From VFKU01 sp964620045 (GTDB taxonomy: Bacteria; Hydrogenedentota; Hydrogenedentia; Hydrogenedentales; GCA-2746185): a stretch of 64,000 bases of DNA. The stretch covers positions 1-64,000 of the forward strand of contig CAZUJL010000004.1 in assembly GCA_964620045.1 (NCBI GenBank), in the 5' to 3' direction. Every line of letters begins with the position of its first letter. Position 1 is the first letter of the stretch. Below the pieces are notes generated by a model. The model was not told the origin of the DNA. It saw only the letters and a program-made list of their open reading frames with translations, and did no database searches. The translations under genes were made by a program, and so were the position numbers. Below, piece after piece: positions 44,690 through 52,184 of this stretch.

Positions 44690-46153
44690 TTAGGCCTGTT
44701 TTGGCATCCGCACGGGCCGGGCGAACAGCGTGCACATCGAAATGAGAACGGCTCCGCCCATCTCCAACGCACGGCCTAGCGGCATTTCATCCGGTCCAAG
44801 GCCCAGCAATGTGTCCGTAAAGTGCAGCGACACCGTCCGTAGACCGGCGATCATCACCAGCACAATCGTAACGCCGACGGCGATCTGCGCCGTGAAGTGC
44901 AATTGCGTGATCCGCCGCGCAATCGCGCGCCCGACAAAATAGACCGCCACTCCCATAACGGCCAGCACCGCGCCCTGTGCAATCCGCCGCACGCCGTACC
45001 AACCCTGCTCGCGCGCGAGTTGTTTGAACACCTGCTCCGATAACAAGTCGATATCGAGCCACGCGTATGCCGCGAGCGCCAACATGGCCACCACAATCCC
45101 GCGCCACACATCCGTGCCCGGCTGCGTCCTGCGTTGGCGGATGATGCCGAACAGCGACATCACCCCAGCCCACACAAACAAAACAACCGTCACCAAATCG
45201 ATCGCGGAGTGTTCATTGCGCAAGGGGTTCCAGGCTCGATCGTGCGTATGAAACTCCACGCACTGTCCGCCGCCGATCACGTTGCACGCCGGCGCGCCGA
45301 ATCCGTCAGGAAATTCATACAGGCCCACCAAGCCCGGCGCGTCACTCGGCACATCCGCATCCGTTGCAGCCAGCGCTTCCGCGCTACGCGCGATCGACCA
45401 AAACCGCACCTCGGCCAACTCACCCTTAAAGTCTTCGTATTGATCCAGCGCGCCGTTGGCCCACTGTTTCTCTGCGCCCCAGTACCACCCGCCTTCACCG
45501 TCGACAAATCCCGGCCACGTATCAAAGAACTGGCGCATGTCCGTGCGCGCCGTGGTCTTTTGGGTCGCGATCAGCTTGCCGTCGATCCACAACTCCAAAT
45601 CCGCGCCACTCGGATCTGCCCCCCACCGCCGCACCAGCGCCACGCGATGCCACGCGTCGTCCAACAAACTCGGCGTCGTATCCGCGGGATGCGCCTGCAC
45701 GGCCCACTGTCCGCCGGGCCCCGCATCCACGCCATCGCCAAACAGCCAGCGCACGCGTCCGCCACCATAAAATTGGATCGAGAACGTCCCGGATTTGAAG
45801 TCGTTGTTGTTGTGTCCGTCGAACAAGAAGTTACCGACAAACCACCAGTCCCAACTGCTGTACGGCGCAGGATCGGCGTCAGACCAATTCACACGTTGCT
45901 GCGGCGAATCCTTCGGGGTCACCGATCCGATCGGAAACGACTCGTCCAATTTGATACGCAGCTCGAGCGTGAACTCGCCCGCGCCGAACGCCGCCGGGAT
46001 TTCCGTCTGCTTGCCATACTCGACATCGAAGGCGCCGTTTTCATGAAACGTCACCGCAAATGCCGCACGAGTGACAAAAAATGTCGCGCAGAGCGCAATT
46101 GCGATAGTACAGCGCGTCATTAGTGTAGAGTTAGACGTTGACAGATGGTTCAT
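44690..46153 (-). CDS. LamG-like protein with C-terminal multi-helix membrane domain (paralog 3)
   Basis: The product has about 487 residues. The signal peptide (TIAIALCATFFVTRAAFA) is followed by a LamG domain paralogous to those at 38694 and 41486 (GEFTLELRIKLDESFPIG, GNFLFDGHNNNDFKSGTFSIQFYGGGRVRW, DLELWIDGKLIATQKTTARTDM, FKGELAEVRFWSIARS). Unlike them it continues into a membrane domain of about five helices (VTVVLFVWAGVMSLFGII, GIVVAMLALAAYAWL, AVLAVMGVAVYFVG and others). The start is uncertain: ATG 46153 or ATG 46120, neither with a strong Shine-Dalgarno; the latter gives a standard signal peptide. It lies upstream of the sulfatase-fold enzyme and is probably co-transcribed. Confidence 0.75.
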   Translation of the reverse strand: MNHLSTSNSTLMTRCTIAIALCATFFVTRAAFAVTFHENGAFDVEYGKQTEIPAAFGAGEFTLELRIKLDESFPIGSVTPKDSPQQRVNWSDADPAPYSSWDWWFVGNFLFDGHNNNDFKSGTFSIQFYGGGRVRWLFGDGVDAGPGGQWAVQAHPADTTPSLLDDAWHRVALVRRWGADPSGADLELWIDGKLIATQKTTARTDMRQFFDTWPGFVDGEGGWYWGAEKQWANGALDQYEDFKGELAEVRFWSIARSAEALAATDADVPSDAPGLVGLYEFPDGFGAPACNVIGGGQCVEFHTHDRAWNPLRNEHSAIDLVTVVLFVWAGVMSLFGIIRQRRTQPGTDVWRGIVVAMLALAAYAWLDIDLLSEQVFKQLAREQGWYGVRRIAQGAVLAVMGVAVYFVGRAIARRITQLHFTAQIAVGVTIVLVMIAGLRTVSLHFTDTLLGLGPDEMPLGRALEMGGAVLISMCTLFARPVRMPKQA

Positions 46154-46243
46154 TTGAACCCAAAATTCGCATAAAATGCTTGTGCTGAGAACAGTTAATC
46201 TATATCCTATCACGATGTTTTGCTGCTCAAGGACGTATTGCTA

Positions 46244-46540
46244 ATGAATCCAAAGATCGACGAAATTGTTTCACGCTGCATGCGCGACATGGCCGAGCGT
46301 TACTCGCTCAATCTCAATGGCGGTCTCTCGCGCGAGACGCTCCTCTTCGGCGAATCCGGACTGCTCGACTCCGTCGGCCTCGTCAGCCTCATCGTCGCGA
46401 TTGAGCAGGAGATCGAAAACGATCTCAGCGTCAGCATTGTGCTCGCCGACGAGCGCGCGATGTCGCAAAAGAACAGTCCCTTCCGCTCGATCGGCGCGCT
46501 CGCGGACTACGCCGCCACGCTCGTCGCCGCGGAACAGTAA
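46244..46540 (+). CDS. Acyl carrier protein-like
   Basis: The product has 98 residues and is acidic and helical. The segment GESGLLDSVGLVSLIVAIEQEIE matches the phosphopantetheine-attachment helix of carrier proteins, with Ser43 in DSVGL as the attachment point (DSLxL-like). It differs from primary-metabolism AcpP, so a dedicated carrier is likely. It is first in a run of four same-strand genes (carrier, SDR, AMP ligase, GNAT) ending at 49313, with 24 bp before the SDR. AAGGA lies 10 bp upstream of the ATG. Confidence 0.85.
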   Translation: MNPKIDEIVSRCMRDMAERYSLNLNGGLSRETLLFGESGLLDSVGLVSLIVAIEQEIENDLSVSIVLADERAMSQKNSPFRSIGALADYAATLVAAEQ

Positions 46541-46564
46541 CGCAACCTGGTTTCTTCGATCGTT

Positions 46565-47263
46565 ATGTCCACGCCCGTCACGTTGATCACCGGCACCCGC
46601 AAGGGCATCGGCGAACACCTCGCGCGCCACTATGTCGCGCGCGGCCACCGCGTGCACGGCTGCTCGCGCAAAGCCCCGGAATGGACACTCGACGGTTACA
46701 CGCATCACGAGGCGGACGTGGCCGACGAGAAGGCAGTGCGCCAGATGTTCTCCGCCATCCGCAAGTCCGAAGGCCGGCTCGATCATCTTGTGAACAACGC
46801 CGGCGCCGCCGCGATGAACCACTTTATCCTCACCCCCACCACGACGGCCGAAAAACTCATGCGCACGAACTTTCTCGGCGCCTTCATCTGCAGCCGTGAA
46901 GCGGCCAAAGCGATGAAGGACGCCGGCACGGGCCGCATCGTGAATTTCACCACCGTCGCCGTGCCGCTGCGCCTCGCCGGCGAAGCCGCCTATGCCGCCA
47001 CGAAGGCCGCTGTCGAAGAACTCACGCGCGTGCTGGCCCGTGAACTCGGCGAATTCGGCGTCACCGTAAACGCCGTCGGCCCGACGCCCATCGACACCGA
47101 CCTCATCCGCGGCGTGCCCAAAGATAAAATTGATCAACTGCTTAAACAGCAGGCCATCCATCGTATGGGCACCTTCGACGACGTCACGAACGTGATCGAT
47201 TTCTTCCTGCGGCCCGAGAGCGCCTTCATCACCGGCCAGACGCTCTACCTTGGAGGTGTCTGA
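46565..47263 (+). CDS. SDR-family oxidoreductase (FabG-like)
   Basis: The product has 232 residues of the classical SDR fold. TLITGTRKGIGEHLA is the NAD(P) motif (TGxxxGIG), and LVNNAGAA follows. The active site is YAATK, preceded by NFTTVAVP, where a Thr occupies the usual catalytic Ser region. The C-terminus FITGQTLYLGGV is FabG-like. Within the operon it probably reduces a ketone or oxidises a hydroxyl on a carrier-bound or ligase substrate. Its stop overlaps the start of the AMP ligase by one base (TGATG), a sign of coupled translation. Confidence 0.9.
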   Translation: MSTPVTLITGTRKGIGEHLARHYVARGHRVHGCSRKAPEWTLDGYTHHEADVADEKAVRQMFSAIRKSEGRLDHLVNNAGAAAMNHFILTPTTTAEKLMRTNFLGAFICSREAAKAMKDAGTGRIVNFTTVAVPLRLAGEAAYAATKAAVEELTRVLARELGEFGVTVNAVGPTPIDTDLIRGVPKDKIDQLLKQQAIHRMGTFDDVTNVIDFFLRPESAFITGQTLYLGGV

Positions 47264-48618
47264 TGCACACCGACTTCCTCCTCAGCGTGTTCCGCGCGAA
47301 CCCAACGAAGCCTGCAATTGTCTGGCGCGACAAGGCGTACACGTACCAGTGGTTGCTCGATGCCGTTGCCGCCGCCGATGCAGCGCTCGAAAAAAACAAC
47401 GTCCCGCGCGGCGCGGTCACCAGCATCGAAGCCGACTTCTCGCCTGCCTCGGTTGCCATGCTGCTCGCGCTGATTGAGCGCTCCTGCGTGGCTGTTCCGC
47501 TCACGGACACGGTGCGCGAGAAGAAAAAAGAGTTCCGCGAAATCGGCGAGATCGAAGTCATCATCACGATCGACGCAAACGATCAACCGCACTTCGAGCG
47601 CACGGGCGTTCAGGCGAAGCACGAACACTTCGCCACGCTGCGCCAGCGCAATAACCCCGGCCTAATCCTCTATTCGTCCGGCTCCACCGGCGCAAGCAAG
47701 GCCGCTGTGCACGACCTCTCGTTCCTGCTCGGTAAATTCAAAGTGTCCCGGCAGTCGAAATGCACGATCACATTCCTGCTCTTCGATCACATCGGCGGCA
47801 TCAACACGCTGCTCTACACACTCTCCAACGGCGGCTGTGTGGTCACGGTCGAAGATCGCGCGCCGGAGTCCGTGTGCCGCGCGATTGAAAATCATAAGGT
47901 CGAGATCCTGCCCACCTCGCCGACCTTCCTGAATCTCCTTTTGATCAGCGGCGCGCACGAGAAGCACGATCTTTCCAGCCTGGAACTGGTCACCTACGGC
48001 ACCGAAGTCATGCCGGAAAGCACGCTCAAACGTTTCTGCGAACTTTTCCCCAACATCCGCACGCAGCAGACCTACGGTCTGTCGGAAGTGGGCATCTTGC
48101 GTTCCAAATCGAAGTCGTCGGATTCGCTCTGGGTCAAGGTCGGTGGCGAGGATTACAACACGCGCATCGTCGACGGAATGCTCGAAATTAAAGCCAAGTC
48201 TGCCATGCTCGGCTACTTAAACGCGCCCAGTCCTTTCACCGCGGATGGATGGTTCATCACCGGCGATGCCGTCGAAGTCGATGGCGAATATATCCGCATC
48301 CTCGGCCGCAAATCGGAGATGATCAACGTCGGCGGCGCCAAGGTCTTCCCGGCCGAAGTCGAAAACGTCATCCAGCAGATGGACGGAGTCGAGGACGTCG
48401 CCGTAACCGGCGAAAAGAACGCGATTACCGGTCACATGATTAAGGCGCGGGTAAAGCTCACCACGGGCGAAACCCTCCCTGAATTTCGGAAACGCATGAA
48501 CGAATTCTGCAAGGACCGGCTGGAACGGTATAAAATTCCACAAAAAGTCGAGCTTGTGGAAGAATCCATGCACGGTTCCCGGTTCAAGAAGATGCGACGG
48601 GAGCAACCAAAGGCGTGA
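47263..48618 (+). CDS. AMP-dependent acyl/aminoacyl ligase (ANL superfamily)
   Basis: The product has 451 residues, shorter than most acyl-CoA synthetases (~500-550). Core motifs are present: the P-loop LYSSGSTGASKAAVH, TYGLSEVG, GWFITGDAVE, ILGRKSEMINVGGAKVFPAEVE, and the catalytic Lys region SRFKKMRR at the C-terminus. It activates a carboxylate as an acyl-adenylate, most likely for loading onto the carrier encoded at 46244. It overlaps the SDR gene by one base and the GNAT gene by four (GTGA). The N-terminal lobe is reduced, as in stand-alone adenylation enzymes. Confidence 0.9.
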   Translation: MHTDFLLSVFRANPTKPAIVWRDKAYTYQWLLDAVAAADAALEKNNVPRGAVTSIEADFSPASVAMLLALIERSCVAVPLTDTVREKKKEFREIGEIEVIITIDANDQPHFERTGVQAKHEHFATLRQRNNPGLILYSSGSTGASKAAVHDLSFLLGKFKVSRQSKCTITFLLFDHIGGINTLLYTLSNGGCVVTVEDRAPESVCRAIENHKVEILPTSPTFLNLLLISGAHEKHDLSSLELVTYGTEVMPESTLKRFCELFPNIRTQQTYGLSEVGILRSKSKSSDSLWVKVGGEDYNTRIVDGMLEIKAKSAMLGYLNAPSPFTADGWFITGDAVEVDGEYIRILGRKSEMINVGGAKVFPAEVENVIQQMDGVEDVAVTGEKNAITGHMIKARVKLTTGETLPEFRKRMNEFCKDRLERYKIPQKVELVEESMHGSRFKKMRREQPKA

Positions 48619-49313
48619 GCGTGACTTTTCATACCGAAACGCAGCTCGGACAGAAACCCAAGCTGCACATAGCGTTGCTCGATGCCACGTCGCCGCACCT
48701 CGCCGACGTTGTGGCCGACATGCACCTCACGTTGCTGCCGACCAGCCCCGCCGTATTACTGGGCAGAAATTTCCTGCGTGATCTGTATTACTCCCTGCTG
48801 CCGGCGCATGGTCTTATCCACGTCCTGGTGGCCTACGTAAACGAAGTTCCCGCCGGTTTCATCGCCGTCACGCCGGACCCCAACGGATTCATGGGCGCCG
48901 CGTTGCGCCGCTGGTGGCTGCGGATCAGCTGGATGTTGTTGAAGTCCGTCGTCGCGCAACCCTTCACGCGCATCCCGGCCCTATGGGAAGCCTTCCGCAT
49001 CATGACCACGCGCACGGATGAAAAGCCCGATCCGTACACAGCGGAATTCTTGTCGCTTGGCGTGCTTCCAGATTTCACGAATCCGAAGTTCGTGCAGGAG
49101 TCCGGCCTGCGCATCGCGCGTGAACTCATCGTGCAAGGTGTGCGCGTGTTGACCGATACGGGCGCCAAACGAATCGCGGCCGTCGTCGATGCCGACAACC
49201 TGCCGGCGCGCATGATGTACTTCGGCCTCGGCTGGACCCTCAGCCGCACCAGCGTCCCCGGATGGCGCACCCCTTCCGTCGAATTCGCCTGGGAAATCAA
49301 AGAAACCAAGTAA
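48615..49313 (+). CDS. GNAT-like acyltransferase
   Basis: The product has 232 residues. HVLVAYVNEVPAGFIAVTPD resembles the central strands of GCN5-type N-acetyltransferases. PYTAEFLSLGVLPDFTNPKFVQESGLRIARELI fits motif A, with a divergent acyl-CoA loop, and RIAAVVDADNLPARMMYFGLGW matches the C-terminal NxxAxxxYxxxGF signature. The start is GTG at 48615, overlapping the ligase stop. As the last gene of the carrier-SDR-ligase cassette, it may transfer the carrier-bound acyl group to an amine or hydroxyl acceptor. The acceptor is unknown. Confidence 0.82.
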   Translation: MSVTFHTETQLGQKPKLHIALLDATSPHLADVVADMHLTLLPTSPAVLLGRNFLRDLYYSLLPAHGLIHVLVAYVNEVPAGFIAVTPDPNGFMGAALRRWWLRISWMLLKSVVAQPFTRIPALWEAFRIMTTRTDEKPDPYTAEFLSLGVLPDFTNPKFVQESGLRIARELIVQGVRVLTDTGAKRIAAVVDADNLPARMMYFGLGWTLSRTSVPGWRTPSVEFAWEIKETK

Positions 49314-49391
49314 CGAGGGGCTAGTGATTAGTGGCTGGTGGCTAGCAACCACTGGTCACAGGCCACTGACCACCGGTCACTAAGAAAAAGA

Positions 49392-49469
49392 TGGCGTCCC
49401 GTAGGGGATTTGAACCCCTGTTACCGCCGTGAAAGGGCGATGTCCTAGACCAGGCTAGACGAACGGGAC
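49392..49469 (-). tRNA. tRNA-Glu (anticodon TTC), CCA encoded
   Basis: On the minus strand the acceptor stem GTCCCGT pairs with ACGGGAC, followed by the discriminator G and an encoded CCA (49394-49392). The D-arm region is TCGTCTAGCCTGGTCTAGGA, the anticodon loop CTTTCAC gives anticodon TTC, and the T-arm is AGGGGTTCAAATCCCCT. All four stems pair well. It stands alone between the GNAT gene and an exported lipoprotein gene. Confidence 0.97.
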
Positions 49470-49550
49470 AATTGCAGATTCGGCACCACAGCGCAGAGGC
49501 CGCAGCGCGAGCGCATAAACCTACCAAATTCCGGCCGCGCGCGTCAAAAC

Positions 49551-50489
49551 TCAACGGCTCTGCTGGGCCGCCTCGATTTCCTCGATGGGGATGCCGTCGT
49601 GGTTTGCGTGCAGCCACGCGCCCCACTCCTCCATGTTCTTGAAGTCATAAATAAACCGCTCGGCCACGGCCAGCACCGGCGCGGAACTCACAATCTCCAC
49701 GGCGTGCGGCTGGTTCGGCCGGACGAGCTTCGTGTTGTCGATGATCCGCACCCGTTCACCCTTCACGGTAAACGTGTAGGTCTCCGTCTGCCCGTCGGTG
49801 TAGTGGCAGTGCATTTTCACTTCCACGTCTTCCTTGTTCGGATTCAGCACGTGGTACCACTCGTATTCCTGAAACCGCTGATTCGGCGGCGGCTCGTCGT
49901 ACACCAACGCGAGGCCGTCGCCGAACAGCCAGCGCTTGGACAAGATCCGGGTCGCCTGTTGCACCGTGTTTGCGCCCTTGAAGCGGTCGTTGCCAAACCA
50001 CAAATCGCCGCCTGGCGCGATCACGCCCGCCGACAACACGTTCAGCACAATGACCGGCGCCGTGCTCGTGATCCGCGCGCCCCACGCCTCCGACCCTTCA
50101 AAAAACTCCAGCCTGTCCGCCGGCAACGACAACAGCTTGTCGTTGTGGTTGGGCTCCATCGTGAATTTTTCCAGCACCTCCGGCGGACGGTTGTCGAAGA
50201 GCACTTCAAAGGTGATCTCGTTCTTCACGTTCATGGGGTTGTAGAACCGGACCTGGCTGCGCCCTGCGCGGCGGTCATCTGCCGTCGCCACCTTCGCAAA
50301 TCCGTTTGCGAAATAACTGACCACCGGCGTCTCGCGCGGGATCGCCGTCACACCGGCGCCAAACGGCGTCGATGTCTTCTCGATCGGCCCCAGCGGATCA
50401 TCGAAGGTTTTCGGCTGTGGAGCCGGCGTTTTGTTGCACCCGGCCACGAATATCAGCACCGCCAGCGCACTCGCCATACTCGGTTTCAC
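49551..50489 (-). CDS. Lipoprotein of unknown function (weak resemblance to sensory-rhodopsin-transducer-type beta domains)
   Basis: The product has 312 residues. The signal peptide has lipobox VAGC. The mature part contains two similar beta-rich modules: one around SQVRFYNPMNVKNEITFEVLFDN, the other around YEWYHVLNPNKEDVEVKMHCHYTDG. Each is followed by a segment of type VRIIDN..VRPNQPHAVEIVSSAPVLAVAERFIY. This layout recalls the Anabaena sensory rhodopsin transducer (ASRT) fold and related domains, but the match is by eye. The start is GTG at 50489, with AGGAG 9 bp upstream. There is no operon partner: it is divergent from the gene at 50633. Confidence 0.65.
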   Translation of the reverse strand: MKPSMASALAVLIFVAGCNKTPAPQPKTFDDPLGPIEKTSTPFGAGVTAIPRETPVVSYFANGFAKVATADDRRAGRSQVRFYNPMNVKNEITFEVLFDNRPPEVLEKFTMEPNHNDKLLSLPADRLEFFEGSEAWGARITSTAPVIVLNVLSAGVIAPGGDLWFGNDRFKGANTVQQATRILSKRWLFGDGLALVYDEPPPNQRFQEYEWYHVLNPNKEDVEVKMHCHYTDGQTETYTFTVKGERVRIIDNTKLVRPNQPHAVEIVSSAPVLAVAERFIYDFKNMEEWGAWLHANHDGIPIEEIEAAQQSR

Positions 50490-50632
50490 GTGTAAGAACT
50501 CCTGGAGACCGTCCGCGAGCCAGTGTAACCGACATGCAGGGGCTTTGAAAGTCGTTTCACAGTTTCCAGAGTTTGGCTATGGCTCATCATATGATTATCG
50601 TAATGGCTCCACCTGAAACGAAAGGCGTACCC

Positions 50633-51220
50633 ATGCTCCGCTACGTTCTGCCTGCCCTTCTCTGTTTCATGTCATCGCTGCTCGGTTCCGCGATTACGCT
50701 GCTGGCCGTGCATCGTTATGCGCCGCCGCCCGTGATTTCCGCCGAGTCAATTCCCATCCCGGACACGCTGATGGCAAAACAAATCGTGCTCACCGATCTG
50801 GCCGGCAACGTGCATCTGCGCCTGCAGGGCGACCCCGGCGAAGGTGCCGACGCCGGCCACATCGTGATGTATGACGAACGCGGCACGCCGCGTCTGCGCG
50901 CCGGGTTCGACGCGGACAAACAACCCTTCGTCACGCTGCAAAACAGCGACCTGCCGAACCCCGACCACAAGCGCATCACGCTCGCCGTGAGCGAATCGAC
51001 CGCGCGGCTCGACATCGGCCATGGCCAGCTCACCGAAGTGGTGTTGCAGTCCGGACCCGCGTCGCAGCCGCCGGCCTCGGTGGTTCGCGTGCAGGGACGC
51101 AACGGTTCCGATGCGTCTCTTTACACCGACCCCTACGGCCATGCCACAATCGAAGTGAAAGACCTCACCACGGCCTCGATTTTCCGCGTGCCGGGATGGA
51201 AGCCGCTCCTCCCGCGGTGA
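50633..51220 (+). CDS. Hypothetical membrane-anchored protein
   Basis: The product has 195 residues. One N-terminal hydrophobic segment (YVLPALLCFMSSLLGSAITLLAV) acts as signal anchor. The rest is a repetitive beta-rich exported domain: IVLTDLAGNVHLRLQGD, IVMYDERGTPRLRAGFDAD, SVVRVQGRNGSDASLYTDPYGHATIEV. Such short 'D-x-x-G-x-x-R-x-x-L' strands look like a small beta-helix or propeller repeat. No known family is recognised. The start at ATG 50633 is preceded by AAAGG at 7 bp. Longer in-frame starts exist but would put polar residues before the hydrophobic segment. The next gene follows after 26 bp. Confidence 0.7.
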   Translation: MLRYVLPALLCFMSSLLGSAITLLAVHRYAPPPVISAESIPIPDTLMAKQIVLTDLAGNVHLRLQGDPGEGADAGHIVMYDERGTPRLRAGFDADKQPFVTLQNSDLPNPDHKRITLAVSESTARLDIGHGQLTEVVLQSGPASQPPASVVRVQGRNGSDASLYTDPYGHATIEVKDLTTASIFRVPGWKPLLPR

Positions 51221-51246
51221 TACGCCGCACGAAAGGACTCTCGCCC

Positions 51247-51723
51247 ATGTTTTCTATCGCCGCCCTCGCGGTCGTGTTCGCTGCAGCCGCCGCAGACCTG
51301 ACCGAGGACGAATCGCTGCGCGGCATCTCGGGCATCATGGTCATCGTCGAACGGCTGCACGAGGACGCCGCCGCCATCGGGCTGGACCGCGAAACGCTCG
51401 ATGCCGTGGTGCGCGACGGCGTTCAAAAGGCGGGAATCCGGATTCTTTCGGGAGAGGAACGCATGGCCGACGACCGACGGCCGTATCTCTACGTGAACTG
51501 CAACGTCATGAGCGCGGCGGACACCGGTGTCGTCGCGTTCTCCCTCGACATTGAAGTGCACCAGTACGTCACGCTGGCCGGCGGCGAGAAGGCGCAGAGC
51601 CTGACCTGGGCCAAATCCTACCTAGGCATCCAAAGCACCGACCGCGCCGCCCAACAAATCCGACACGTGCTCACCGGATACGTCACCCAATTCACCGAAG
51701 CCCACAAAAAAGCCAACGAGTAG
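51247..51723 (+). CDS. Hypothetical exported protein
   Basis: The product has 158 residues with a short signal peptide (FSIAALAVVFAAAAADL). The mature domain (LDRETLDAVVRDGVQKAGIRIL, RPYLYVNCNVM, VAFSLDIEVHQYVTL, AKSYLGIQST, QQIRHVLTGYVTQFTEAHKKANE) is an alpha/beta arrangement like those of small periplasmic proteins of unknown function. I do not recognise a family. It follows the gene at 50633 by 26 bp and is likely co-transcribed with it. AAAGGA lies about 10 bp before the ATG. The gene is followed by the two tandem hairpins at 51799-51860. Confidence 0.7.
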   Translation: MFSIAALAVVFAAAAADLTEDESLRGISGIMVIVERLHEDAAAIGLDRETLDAVVRDGVQKAGIRILSGEERMADDRRPYLYVNCNVMSAADTGVVAFSLDIEVHQYVTLAGGEKAQSLTWAKSYLGIQSTDRAAQQIRHVLTGYVTQFTEAHKKANE

Positions 51724-51798
51724 TCTGATCGTTCATACCCAAAGAATGGATTAGCGCCTCATATCCACTCTTTTTATTTCCATATTGTTTTTTCTTTG

Positions 51799-51860
51799 CC
51801 TACTTTCTTTTTCTCAAAAAAAGAAAGTAGGGATGGGCGCGCGGATGATGCGCCCATCCC
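51799..51860. repeat. Two tandem perfect hairpins between convergent genes
   Basis: Hairpin 1 is CCTACTTTCTTTTT / AAAAAGAAAGTAGG (51799-51812 and 51818-51831, loop CTCAA). Hairpin 2 is GGGATGGGCGC / GCGCCCATCCC (51830-51840 and 51850-51860, 9-nt loop). Their arms overlap by two bases, so they could compete. Neither is followed by a clean T-tract. They may act as a bidirectional terminator between the gene ending at 51723 and the minus-strand gene ending at 51909, or belong to a dispersed repeat. Confidence 0.6.
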
Positions 51861-51908
51861 AAAGGCCACGCGGGGCATGTCGCGCGACCGAAGAAGCCTT
51901 AAAAATTC

Positions 51909-52184
51909 TTAGTACAGCGCCCGAAGCGCCAGGAACACCCCCGCCACCATCATCGGCACCCCAAGCAACATGCCGATCAGCGTCGAGCTCAACCAAAATC
52001 CGCACACGAGCAGTAGCGCGCCCACAACAAGCGTAAACACGATCCCCGTCGATCGCTCCACCCGCGACGCCATCCACCAGCCCGTGCGGAACGGCGCGAA
52101 CGCCACATAGTGCAGCGCCCGGCCCGACCACGGCCGCTTCGGTGCCGGCGCGACCGGCGCGGTCGCCTTAGAACGTGTCCACAT
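51909..52184 (-). CDS. Small two-helix membrane protein at the end of the psp operon
   Basis: The product has 91 residues. A basic N-terminal cytoplasmic part (KATAPVAPAPKRPWSG, FAPFRTGWWMASRVERS) is followed by two hydrophobic segments, TGIVFTLVVGALLLVCGFWL and IGMLLGVPMMVAGVFLALRAL. No known family is recognised. The ATG at 52184 overlaps the end of the DUF4097 gene by 17 bp, suggesting coupled expression as the final gene of the psp operon. No strong Shine-Dalgarno is visible; another in-frame ATG at 52205 is possible. A role at the membrane alongside PspC is an inference from position. Confidence 0.6.
   Translation of the reverse strand: MWTRSKATAPVAPAPKRPWSGRALHYVAFAPFRTGWWMASRVERSTGIVFTLVVGALLLVCGFWLSSTLIGMLLGVPMMVAGVFLALRALY

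Noticed and set aside
49314..49469. tRNA-Glu as an integration site of a genomic island
   Set aside because: No integrase, no direct repeat of the tRNA 3' end and no composition change next to it.
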